Origin: Bacillota bacterium
GTDB taxonomy: Bacteria; Bacillota; Clostridia; Lachnospirales; Lachnospiraceae
DNA length: 22,384 bases
Direction of reading: 5' to 3'
Assembly: GCA_023415055.1 (NCBI GenBank)
Contig: JAEZLZ010000132.1
Coordinates: 1 to 22,384 of the forward strand
The notes under the pieces were generated by a model that searched no databases, was not told the DNA's origin, and saw nothing but the letters and a program-made list of their open reading frames with translations. The position numbers and the translations under genes were made by a program. Shown here in pieces: positions 16,236-22,384 of this stretch (position 1 is its first letter; the number at the start of each line of letters is the position of its first letter).

Positions 16236-16484
16236 CTACTCAAAAAACTTTCCCTTATAAAAATTTTCATTACCGAGCTTTTTTGCCGTCATTCGAAACA
16301 TAACGCAACCATCTGGACATACAATATCTTTGCTGTATCTACTGCTTCCACCGATATTCTCTAAATCACCGCCACTTCTGACAGCCTCCATGATTGGAAA
16401 CATAATCATCATGGTTTTGGAACAAATACCTTGTCCATTCGTATTTACCGGACAACCATAGGTGCAGGTATACTGTACATCCAA
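16236..16484 (-). CDS. TIGR04076 family protein, possibly N-terminally shortened
   Basis: An 82-residue cysteine-containing protein. The segment GICSKTMMIMFPIMEAVRSGGD followed by DIVCPDGCVMFRMTA matches the TIGR04076 pattern, a small family of unknown function with paired cysteines. The N-terminus is unusual. The frame opens at TTG 16484 directly after a TGA, without a good binding site. The CTYGC-PVNTNGQG junction looks shorter than in relatives I remember. It may have lost its first part, or have recruited a poor start. It follows the GNAT gene by 40 bp. Confidence 0.6.
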   Translation of the reverse strand: MDVQYTCTYGCPVNTNGQGICSKTMMIMFPIMEAVRSGGDLENIGGSSRYSKDIVCPDGCVMFRMTAKKLGNENFYKGKFFE

Positions 16485-16524
16485 TCAACGAATTTTTCCT
16501 CTTCCAACAACGAATCATAATGCT

Positions 16525-17127
16525 TCAAATTGCTGTTTCCAAAAATTTATTATAAGCTTCTTTTCGCATATACTTTTGTAAGACCGGCAAGGCTTTCTCG
16601 TATTCATTCCGAGTTCCATTAAAGACAGCCTGCTTCATCGGGACAAATCCCAGGCTCAAATAGAGTTCAACTGCTTTATAACTCCATGTCTGAGTATCCA
16701 ACCATACATCCAGCCCCTGATCCAGCTCATAAAAGCTTTCTAACATTTTTATAGCTATGGCACGTCCAAATCCATTTCCCTGGTACTCTGGGCGACAACT
16801 CAAAGCATGAACCACCGGTATTTTCCCCTTAGGAGTAATATCATACCATGCAGTAGCTGTAGCTATCAAAATACGATTGGGGTTTTCCACAAACAGCTGA
16901 CGTTTTGTCAGGTCACCCATTCGCGATAAATATCCATGATGACAATTCAAAGCCTGTTCAACGTTATCAAATTCCAAGACTGAGGTTTGTATTTCCGCCC
17001 AGCTTACCTCATCTCCAGGTCTATAATTCCTGATCGTATAATTCGCCGGTAGTGTTATTTGTGAAGGGGCTTTTGCATAGGGTCTTCTCAAAATAATTGT
17101 ATAAAATGGTACCGATTTATCTAACAT
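16525..17127 (-). CDS. GNAT family N-acetyltransferase
   Basis: A 200-residue acetyltransferase with a clean acetyl-CoA loop: VVHALSCRPEYQGNGFGRAIAIKML at about 105-129, carrying the Q-G-x-G-x-G signature. An Asp/Gln-rich strand (LDVWLDTQTWSYKAVELYLSLGF) typical of the second half of GNATs follows. The N-terminal region (residues 1-40) is less conserved. The start ATG 17127 has AAGGAG at 17133-17138, which overlaps the stop codon of the upstream P-loop gene, so the two form an operon. The substrate is unknown. Confidence 0.88.
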   Translation of the reverse strand: MLDKSVPFYTIILRRPYAKAPSQITLPANYTIRNYRPGDEVSWAEIQTSVLEFDNVEQALNCHHGYLSRMGDLTKRQLFVENPNRILIATATAWYDITPKGKIPVVHALSCRPEYQGNGFGRAIAIKMLESFYELDQGLDVWLDTQTWSYKAVELYLSLGFVPMKQAVFNGTRNEYEKALPVLQKYMRKEAYNKFLETAI

Positions 17128-17137
17128 CTTTGCTCCT

Positions 17138-17791
17138 TTAGGCTAATTTAAAATGCTTAACAATTTGATGATATCTATCCTCTAAATTGCTGTTTTCTTC
17201 TCTTATGAAACATTTAAACCCACTATTCAAAAACTCATTATAACGTTCCAGACTATTTACTTTCTCAATACATTTCGCATAATTCTCTAAAGTTCTCTCT
17301 GGATTTTTTGTTTTCATTATTTGCTCAAGGATAAACAATTTGTCTGGGTCTTGCCGATTAAAAAATTCATTTACTGACATACTCTGTGGCGATAATAATA
17401 TAGATACGTGATCATATTCTGATATACTATGTAAAATATCTAATGGAATATTAGTGTCAACAATAACCTTTTGATTCCTTGATAGCTCGATTAAATCTTC
17501 GATTTCAAAAGGAGCAATTTCAACTTGCCCGCCTGTAATCCATGAATCATATTCCTCTGGCGTTCGAGTTACAAATTCTTCCCAGCTTTTCATAGTCTTA
17601 AAATAGCATAAATTGGGACATTCATTGGGTTCTACTTTTGCAAGGACTCGATCTAGATTGTAATTTTCACCACAAAAATAAAGACCTAATCTATCTGATA
17701 TCATTTTCACAATTGTAGATTTTCCGGCAAAGGCAGTACCATTGATAAAATAAACATTTTTTAGCTTATCTTTTATTTCTTCATAATTCAT
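17138..17791 (-). CDS. P-loop ATPase/kinase-like protein
   Basis: A 217-residue cytosolic protein with a Walker A motif GTAFAGKST (18-26) preceded by a short strand (KNVYFIN), and a later strand KVIVDTNIPLDIL that would carry the Walker B/base position. This is the shape of a small P-loop kinase or nucleoside-triphosphate-binding protein. No named family is certain. It resembles the protein at 5043-5612 only in fold. The start ATG 17791 has AAGGGAG near 17800-17806. It is first in an operon with the GNAT gene. Confidence 0.72.
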   Translation of the reverse strand: MNYEEIKDKLKNVYFINGTAFAGKSTIVKMISDRLGLYFCGENYNLDRVLAKVEPNECPNLCYFKTMKSWEEFVTRTPEEYDSWITGGQVEIAPFEIEDLIELSRNQKVIVDTNIPLDILHSISEYDHVSILLSPQSMSVNEFFNRQDPDKLFILEQIMKTKNPERTLENYAKCIEKVNSLERYNEFLNSGFKCFIREENSNLEDRYHQIVKHFKLA

Positions 17792-17969
17792 AAATATTCT
17801 CCCTTTTAAATTACTAGTCTTCGCATTTTATAACAAAATGTGAATTTATAACACCATACCTTTATCCAAGCTTTATTTTCTTATTAAACTGTTCAATATC
17901 AATAATGCCTTATGACCGGTTTATCCATTGCCCGATGTTTTCGGTCCGGATCCTAATAAGCTATAGATA
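17792..17969. other. Leader of the P-loop gene and unassigned spacer
   Basis: This holds the ribosome binding site of the P-loop gene and an AT-rich leader. The right part (17895-17960) is richer in G+C and contains short coding-looking fragments with stops in every frame, perhaps a continuation of the decay seen next door. No promoter, RNA or repeat could be supported. Confidence 0.35.
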
Positions 17970-18482
17970 TTATTGCGATTGATTTCTTTGGTAAACATTA
18001 TTTTTAACATTACTTATATATAGTCTCATATTAACTTCATCATTATGGTTATATTTGTAATTCATATATTTGGCAACCTGTATAGCAAGGAGGCTAAATA
18101 AATCACAAGTATTCATGATAGCAATCCATAGGTTGTTGGAATTGCTATCTGAATACGTCGATAAATATTGTTCCTATATCTCTACAGGAAGATATCTTTT
18201 AAAATATTTTCCCATCTTACCGGATGAAACACTAAATTCTGTGACTGTACCGATATACCACGAAATCATATTGTGTAATTCTTCCCAAACTATCTGGTGA
18301 TACATTAACATCGCATAAGGTATTTCGTTGTGCGCGATGCCTTTTGCAACATTTTGTAGACACCACCAAAAACGATTGCAGCAGAAAAATAAAATAGTTC
18401 CGAAGGTTGCTTTATGATATTTCTTTATGCTTCGATCGATTTAATTAACGATTCTACCATGACTTAATACCAAAAAATATTT
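17970..18482 (-). pseudogene. Decayed aminoglycoside 6-adenylyltransferase (ANT(6)/AadE type)
   Basis: In one minus-strand frame the translation reads CCNRFWWCLQNVAKGI, then MLMYHQIVWEELHNMISWYIG, SSGKMGKYFKRYLP, EQYLSTYSDSNSNNLWIAIM and CDLFSLLAIQVAKYMNYKY, ending at TAA 17970. This follows ANT(6) streptomycin adenylyltransferases (AadE) motif by motif: FWWVxxYVAKGL, MISWxxG, SVGKxxKxxxRYL, LxxTYxDxxxxNxWxAL, LFRExxxxVAxxxxYxY. TAG at 18174-18176 replaces an expected Trp/Tyr codon, and TAA at 18441-18443 lies further up. The N-terminal nucleotidyltransferase half, about 120-130 residues with the metal-binding aspartates, is missing; the cupin gene ends at 18511. It is a non-functional fossil. 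The plus-strand open frame over it is a shadow. Confidence 0.8.
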
Positions 18483-18510
18483 GCGAAATAATTATTCTAC
18501 TTGAAAAGCG

Positions 18511-18858
18511 TTAAACATTTGCATCTGTTGCAAAGGCTTCTGTACCCATTGGTGAAATAGTGACAAAAAGGCGTAAGACACCTTCACCGGTGTTTATAAC
18601 CTGCAAGCTTTCCTGTCCATCAACCTGCATTAACTCACCCACCTGCAGCATTGTTTCGTTGCCATTAGTGACAACCTTAGCATTGCCCTCCATGACTTGT
18701 AGGAAAAGGGTTGATTCTAGATGTGTATGTCCCGGTAGTATTTCACCTTTAGCAATGTTTAGAACAAAGGCGATTACATTATCGCTTTTGAAAATCATCC
18801 GCTTAGCGATTTTTCCCTGTGGCTCATGAAAATAATCATTGAATATATACTTGTTCAT
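18511..18858 (-). CDS. Cupin domain-containing protein
   Basis: A 115-residue single-domain cupin, a small beta-barrel. Cupin motif 1 is present as LPGHTHLESTLFLQVMEG (His44, His46, Glu48, Glu57 available). In motif 2 (GELMQVDGQESLQVINTG) the usual PxG and metal-binding His are missing. The metal site would therefore be incomplete, or the protein binds a ligand without metal. The start ATG 18858 is preceded by CCTCCT on the plus strand (18867-18872), i.e. AGGAGG. Function unknown; these small cupins are often sensors or isomerases of sugar-like compounds. Confidence 0.82.
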   Translation of the reverse strand: MNKYIFNDYFHEPQGKIAKRMIFKSDNVIAFVLNIAKGEILPGHTHLESTLFLQVMEGNAKVVTNGNETMLQVGELMQVDGQESLQVINTGEGVLRLFVTISPMGTEAFATDANV

Positions 18859-18939
18859 AGATGAATCCTCCTTTAATTTAGGTTTTTATTCTAATATACC
18901 CTAATGGCGTAAATAATAACTAATTTCTTATTAATTGAT

Positions 18940-19398
18940 TTACTTTCGGTGCTGTAAATGTATACCGATATGTCCTATCCCCAATATCACTACTGAAATA
19001 AAGAGCCAAACCACTTTGCCATATACACTGAGGAGCAAAAATGCTACAACAGGTAATGTCGCACCAGCTACCGGAACACCATAAAAACTGCTGTAAAAGT
19101 CGGCCAATGACTTTTTGCTTCTAAAATATCTGATCCACCAGCATTCATACATAATCATTAATATTACTGCTGCAATGAGCCATATTGTCCATAATGACCA
19201 TGGGCGAAGATTAAAGTCTGAAAAAATAAGTGCTGTACTAGTTACAAGAACTTGTCCAACTCGTTCTAAGATAAGCAAAATCTTGTTCTCACCTCGAAAA
19301 TCATAGCCTATCGGCTGATATTTTGTCCATATCAGATTGGGAATTGTTAACATCAGCAAGAAAATCATCCCTATATAAGAAAAGCCTAAATGCCCCAT
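18940..19398 (-). CDS. Hypothetical multi-pass membrane protein
   Basis: A 152-residue hydrophobic protein with about 4-5 membrane segments (IGMIFLLMLTIPNLIW, WTIWLIAAVILMIMYECWW, VPVAGATLPVVAFLLLSVYG, VWLFISVVILGIGHIGIHL). An open reading 24 codons longer exists, but ATG 19398 is preceded by AAGGGGGA (five G at 19407-19411), so the shorter start is preferred. I do not recognise a named family; similar conserved membrane proteins of unknown role occur in Clostridia. Confidence 0.7.
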   Translation of the reverse strand: MGHLGFSYIGMIFLLMLTIPNLIWTKYQPIGYDFRGENKILLILERVGQVLVTSTALIFSDFNLRPWSLWTIWLIAAVILMIMYECWWIRYFRSKKSLADFYSSFYGVPVAGATLPVVAFLLLSVYGKVVWLFISVVILGIGHIGIHLQHRK

Positions 19399-19548
19399 CG
19401 ATTTATCCCCCTTAAATTCTTGTTTATTTATCTGTGTGTAATATTTAGCAGTGTCGTAATAATAATCCATTAAATGATTTCAGAATTGGTAGCCTACTGA
19501 GTTTTATTGACCTTTATTTTATTCTGACACAAGTGATAGCGACTTATC

Positions 19549-19562
19549 ATTCTTGCAAGAAT
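19549..19562. repeat. 14-bp perfect palindrome after the lipoprotein gene
   Basis: ATTCTTGCAAGAAT reads the same on both strands and begins 4 nt after the stop codon of the lipoprotein gene. It could be a weak terminator stem, an mRNA-end signal or a protein site for the gene at 18940-19398 downstream. Confidence 0.3.
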
Positions 19563-19565
19563 ATA

Positions 19566-19937
19566 CTAATCTACATAGACGGTATTAAATGCTTCTTCTT
19601 TACCATCGATTAATATTTGTATAGAGTCATAAGAAGCAGTAGACTTGATGCTAAATGCAAAATCTTTAGCTTGGTTTAATTGTTCTGTCTCAAAAAAGAT
19701 TATTAACATATTGTTCTTTATGGAATAAGACATTTTCTTAATACCGTTATCAATTCCATGATATATGATTAATTGCTTTTTTGAACTACTAATTTCATAT
19801 ACTCCCTGCTCTGCTGCACTATTCATAGTTTCAATATTATGATCAGTCATTTTGTATGGTTCTACAAGTTCACTATTCTTATTGCAACCAGATAACAGTA
19901 ATAAAACCAATACAGCAACAAGTATCTTTTTACTCAT
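19566..19937 (-). CDS. Putative lipoprotein
   Basis: A 123-residue predicted lipoprotein: signal segment MSKKILVAVLVLLLLSGC with the lipobox Cys at 18. The mature part is about 105 hydrophilic residues with beta-type alternation (KQLIIYHGI, NNMLIIFFETE, SIQILIDG). The family is unknown. The open frame starts at GTG 19949, but ATG 19937, preceded by GGGGTGA, is the likelier start. It follows the CPBP protease gene by 24 bp, suggesting cotranscription. Confidence 0.72.
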   Translation of the reverse strand: MSKKILVAVLVLLLLSGCNKNSELVEPYKMTDHNIETMNSAAEQGVYEISSSKKQLIIYHGIDNGIKKMSYSIKNNMLIIFFETEQLNQAKDFAFSIKSTASYDSIQILIDGKEEAFNTVYVD

Positions 19938-19961
19938 ATTTTTATTCACCCCAAGTCAAAT

Positions 19962-20639
19962 TTATCGGAATAAATTGCCGCCCCAATCCAGAATCCCATG
20001 GAACACAGTAGGGCCTGCGAGGGAATTATATTTTCGATATAAAGAGTTCAGTACATAATGTATGGCAACCATAACCACCATATTGATCAGATTGATTTGC
20101 ATACCATTTACAGGCATCTGAAAAGGCAGATGCGTTGTATAAAACAAAAAGCCTGCCACAAAAACTGCCAGATTATCCTGTTTGATCAAGCCATATAACC
20201 TAGTCTGAATATATCCTCTGAAAACAACCTCTTCTGTCAAAGCTATAATGATAAAATAATAAAATATGTTATATAATGCTTCATTGACGGATATAACTTT
20301 ATTTCCTGCAATTATACTCGGCAGGACATTCATAAGAAAAGAAAAGATAACACCGAGAATCACTCCGCTTATCAAAGATTTACCTATGTTTTTCAGGGTA
20401 AATCCAATTGAGGCTAGTTTCTGCTTTCGCACTAGTACCAATATAATACAAGCAATAATCAATAAGAGGTTTACGGGAATACCTAAATATATCTGTTTCT
20501 GGATATAGAGAACCCCCATAAAGTAATAAATGAACATTAATAATACATACATCGTGACTGCCAGTAAGCCATCTAACTTAGTATAATGTATCATCATTTC
20601 TTTATAGGTATCATTCGGTGTGAAGAATTTGCTCATCAT
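19962..20639 (-). CDS. CPBP family intramembrane glutamic protease
   Basis: A 225-residue membrane protein of the CPBP (Abi/CaaX-protease-like) family, intramembrane proteases with a Glu/His active site. The signature EEVVFRGYIQ (Glu136, Glu137, Arg141) is in place, as are His170 in TTHLPF and His214 in TVFHGILDWGG, on about 6-7 hydrophobic segments. Such proteins process prenylated or peptide substrates and often accompany bacteriocin-like genes, although none was seen here. AAAGGA stands 9 nt before ATG 20639; the in-frame ATG at 20648 immediately follows it and is too close. Next on the strand is a lipoprotein gene. Confidence 0.9.
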   Translation of the reverse strand: MMSKFFTPNDTYKEMMIHYTKLDGLLAVTMYVLLMFIYYFMGVLYIQKQIYLGIPVNLLLIIACIILVLVRKQKLASIGFTLKNIGKSLISGVILGVIFSFLMNVLPSIIAGNKVISVNEALYNIFYYFIIIALTEEVVFRGYIQTRLYGLIKQDNLAVFVAGFLFYTTHLPFQMPVNGMQINLINMVVMVAIHYVLNSLYRKYNSLAGPTVFHGILDWGGNLFR

Positions 20640-20872
20640 TAAAACCATTCCTTTCGAAAATGTTATTCATCTTTCGTACCTATTTCATAATAAATGTAAA
20701 GTATATAAATCCTGTAATCTGGATTTTACTGGTATGTCCTCTTCCAGTATGTTCAAATAGCAGCTGCAAATCAAATTAAGAATTTCTTTCAATGGCTGTG
20801 TTGCCAGTGTGCATATACTATCTGAGATACATCGTACTGCATTCTCAGGTAAGTATCTTAGCGTAGTAATCC

Positions 20873-21387
20873 TTACAGCTTTCTCCCCATATATAACTGA
20901 AATATATAATCAACCTTATGATGCCCGCCATGCCTTAAAATGGCTTCCTTTATACCCTTATACACGGCTGCCCTATTGTCATCCGGTAAGCCTCTGTGGT
21001 CTGAGTAAGTATCGAGAAGATCGATATATTCGTCAGCACTGTATGTCCGAGACGCTACGTATAGCTTCATTGTTACTTCACTAAATCCGTACTGCTCCAG
21101 ACTCTCGAATCGGAATGCCTTATAGAATTCAGAGGGTTTCACAAATTCTTCTTTGAATTTTCTAACCGGTCCTTCCTTCGAGTCATAATATGTATAATAG
21201 TATTTATCGTATACCGCTTGAATCTCCTCATAAAGTTCTTCTCCTACGGCTGGAACGGGATTGCTGCGAAACAGAGCAAATGACCCACCATTTCTTAAAA
21301 GGCGAAAAACCTTGGGACATCCTATTTCCGCATCCACCCAATGAAATGCGGTGGGCGTTCCCATCCAATTCTATTATCCGTGCCCAT
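20873..21387 (-). pseudogene. Internally deleted class I SAM-dependent methyltransferase
   Basis: The C-terminal part of a methyltransferase is intact: ATAFHWVD-like TAFHWVDAEIGCPKVFRLL, then GGSFALFRSNP and a long helical tail ending RKL. The SAM-binding half with the glycine-rich motif I is absent. A normal beginning does survive: AGGAG at 21395-21399 and ATG 21387 coding for MGTDNRIGW. That frame runs out of step with the C-terminal frame (which reads from 21364) and stops after 21 codons. The original gene therefore lost about 90-100 residues from its middle, with a frameshift at the junction near 21360. A short protein from ATG 21364 could be made but would lack SAM binding. It is homologous to the gene at 21865. 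Confidence 0.78.
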
Positions 21388-21520
21388 CTAGATTCTCCTA
21401 ATTTATTAAGTTGATTTTAGTTTCGTATTCTGTATTGATTTATAATAAATATAATTGAAGTTACATTCACTTCGCAATTTATAAAGGTAGCGAGTAAACT
21501 AGCTCTACAAATCGGATTTT

Positions 21521-21763
21521 TTATCTGCTATTAAAGTCCGAATTGCCGTCTGAGAAATCAATGATAACCTTCTCACATTTTTTACAAACATACGCTGTTA
21601 CCGCTGAACCTTTAAGAAATGACAATTCAGATAAAACAACTGCTCCTTGATGAAATTCTGCTCTTCCAAGAAGTTTTCTCTTTTCTCCAGGCAACCATGC
21701 AATTTCATGATTGCTTTGTATCAATCCTTTTTCCATTTTATCATTGCAATAAGGACATTTCAT
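21521..21763 (-). CDS. PF20097 family zinc-ribbon-like protein
   Basis: An 80-residue protein with two CxxC pairs, MKCPYCNDKMEKG at the start and YVCKKCEKVIIDF near the end, which would bind one zinc. This matches the PF20097 (DUF6487) family of unknown function. The ATG at 21763 is served by GAGGTG at 21770-21775. A GTG 3 codons further up lies inside that binding site and is excluded. It is placed between two methyltransferase genes without obvious coupling. Confidence 0.8.
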   Translation of the reverse strand: MKCPYCNDKMEKGLIQSNHEIAWLPGEKRKLLGRAEFHQGAVVLSELSFLKGSAVTAYVCKKCEKVIIDFSDGNSDFNSR

Positions 21764-21864
21764 ATCCAACACCTCTACAACTTCATATTTGTCACTGTGT
21801 TAAAATTTATCATTCGCATTAGATTTAGGGTATCCAAAAGGCACATTATACGTTTATTATTGAG

Positions 21865-22384
21865 TTACCGCCTCCGTACCAAGTATAAAACTATGTCATC
21901 GAGAAGTGTTATACTATTTCCAAAACTTAAAATAGCATCTTTGATGCCTTCGAGAAACTTGGATCTATTTGGTTCTTGTATAGTTAACTGAGGAGCCATG
22001 ATTCTTGTCCATGAGATAAATTCATCAGCATTATATTCTCTTACTTTATGATAATGACGACATTCAAAGTCAGTAAAACCATAATTTATAACATTTTTAT
22101 ATTCAAAATGTCGAGTATACGGTGCTTCCGGTATAAAATATTTATCGTAGACCTCTTGTATTTTATTATATAAGGCTTCATTGGAGCTTTTAAAATCTGT
22201 GTGTGTCATAAACATCGCGAGCGTTCCGTTCTTTTTTAGGATATTGTACGCCTTTGGAAAAGCTATTTCTTCAGGTATCCATTGGATTGTTGCAGCGGAA
22301 TAGACTAAGTCAAACTGATTATTACCAAAATCATATGTTTCAAAATCCGCATTAACTATTTGAAAATTATTATATGAGCTAAAC
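21865..22384 (-). CDS. SAM-dependent methyltransferase, partial (5' end beyond window)
   Basis: The frame is open from the right edge to the stop at 21865, so the N-terminal part lies outside. The visible 172 residues hold NADFETYDF and FDLVYSAATIQWIPEE (methyltransferase motifs II/III), LKKNGTLAMF, and a C-terminal helical region. It aligns along its length with the broken gene at 20873-21387 (VYDKYF vs VYDKYY, YNADEF vs YSADEY, GIKDAILSFG vs GIKEAILRHG). The two are tandem paralogs about 480 bp apart. It probably methylates a small molecule; the substrate is unknown. Confidence 0.8.
   Translation of the reverse strand, partial: FSSYNNFQIVNADFETYDFGNNQFDLVYSAATIQWIPEEIAFPKAYNILKKNGTLAMFMTHTDFKSSNEALYNKIQEVYDKYFIPEAPYTRHFEYKNVINYGFTDFECRHYHKVREYNADEFISWTRIMAPQLTIQEPNRSKFLEGIKDAILSFGNSITLLDDIVLYLVRRR

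Noticed and set aside
18070..18300. Plus-strand 76-codon ORF
   Set aside because: It is the antisense shadow of the decayed ANT(6) gene, whose minus-strand translation shows clear family motifs.
10562..18858. Integron-like cassette array (many single orphan genes in the same orientation)
   Set aside because: The spacers differ in length and sequence; I found no recurring attC-like inverted repeats with GTTRRRY/RYYYAAC ends and no integrase gene.
20685..20909. Minus-strand open frame of about 74 codons after the methyltransferase pseudogene
   Set aside because: No ATG, GTG or TTG start with a binding site, no recognisable family, and it overlaps the end of the methyltransferase frame; probably chance.
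1..22384. tRNA, rRNA, CRISPR, riboswitch or T-box elements
   Set aside because: I scanned the spacers on both strands and saw no cloverleaf, repeat-spacer pattern or known leader motif.

Overview
The window looks like a chromosomal stretch of a low-GC Gram-positive anaerobe, probably a Clostridia/Lachnospiraceae-type organism. The reasons are AT-rich spacers, strong AGGAGG-type ribosome binding sites, lipoboxes with short lipoprotein signal peptides, and single-gene families common in that group (TIGR04076, DUF4236, PF20097, CPBP proteases, ROK regulators). The assignment is inferred from sequence style and was not searched. Almost every gene is on the minus strand; the one clear exception is a pyridoxamine-phosphate-oxidase-like gene at 10018-10440. 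No integrase, transposase, phage gene, CRISPR array, rRNA or tRNA was recognised.

Layout, left to right. (1) 47-4794: an aldo/keto reductase with its own promoter, then a probable operon read right to left: MATE exporter, ROK regulator, MFS transporter. A good promoter precedes the MATE gene, and a perfect AT-rich dyad overlaps its -10 box. (2) 5043-7252: a P-loop kinase-like protein, then a GNAT acetyltransferase coupled to a TauE/SafE permease. (3) 7556-9780: a terminator, a wrecked NCS2 purine/pyrimidine permease and a sorbosone/glucose-dehydrogenase-like beta-propeller protein. (4) 9781-10505: a spacer with an 8+8 bp dyad, the plus-strand flavin-split-barrel gene and a hairpin. (5) 10562-17791: alpha/beta hydrolase, lipoprotein, aminoglycoside-phosphotransferase-fold kinase, GNAT, DUF4236 protein, a 56-residue unknown, an APH(3')-like kanamycin kinase, an unknown, a TIGR04076 protein, GNAT and a second P-loop protein. 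(6) 17970-22384: a decayed aminoglycoside 6-adenylyltransferase, cupin, membrane protein, lipoprotein, CPBP protease, a methyltransferase pseudogene, a PF20097 zinc-ribbon protein and a methyltransferase running off the right edge.

The genes do not form one pathway. This is an accessory zone of small-molecule modifying and exporting enzymes, mostly one or two genes per transcription unit, with clear gene decay. Three genes are broken: the NCS2 permease (internal deletion plus nonsense codon), the ANT(6)/AadE remnant (front half lost, two in-frame stops) and a SAM methyltransferase (SAM-binding half deleted). The most coherent theme is resistance-type chemistry: an apparently intact APH(3'), a second APH-fold kinase, the dead streptomycin adenylyltransferase, three GNATs and a MATE pump. 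I did not find convincing evidence of a wholly new multi-gene system. The best leads are the decay pattern, two operator-like dyads, a hairpin abutting a start site, and an unlisted small ORF.
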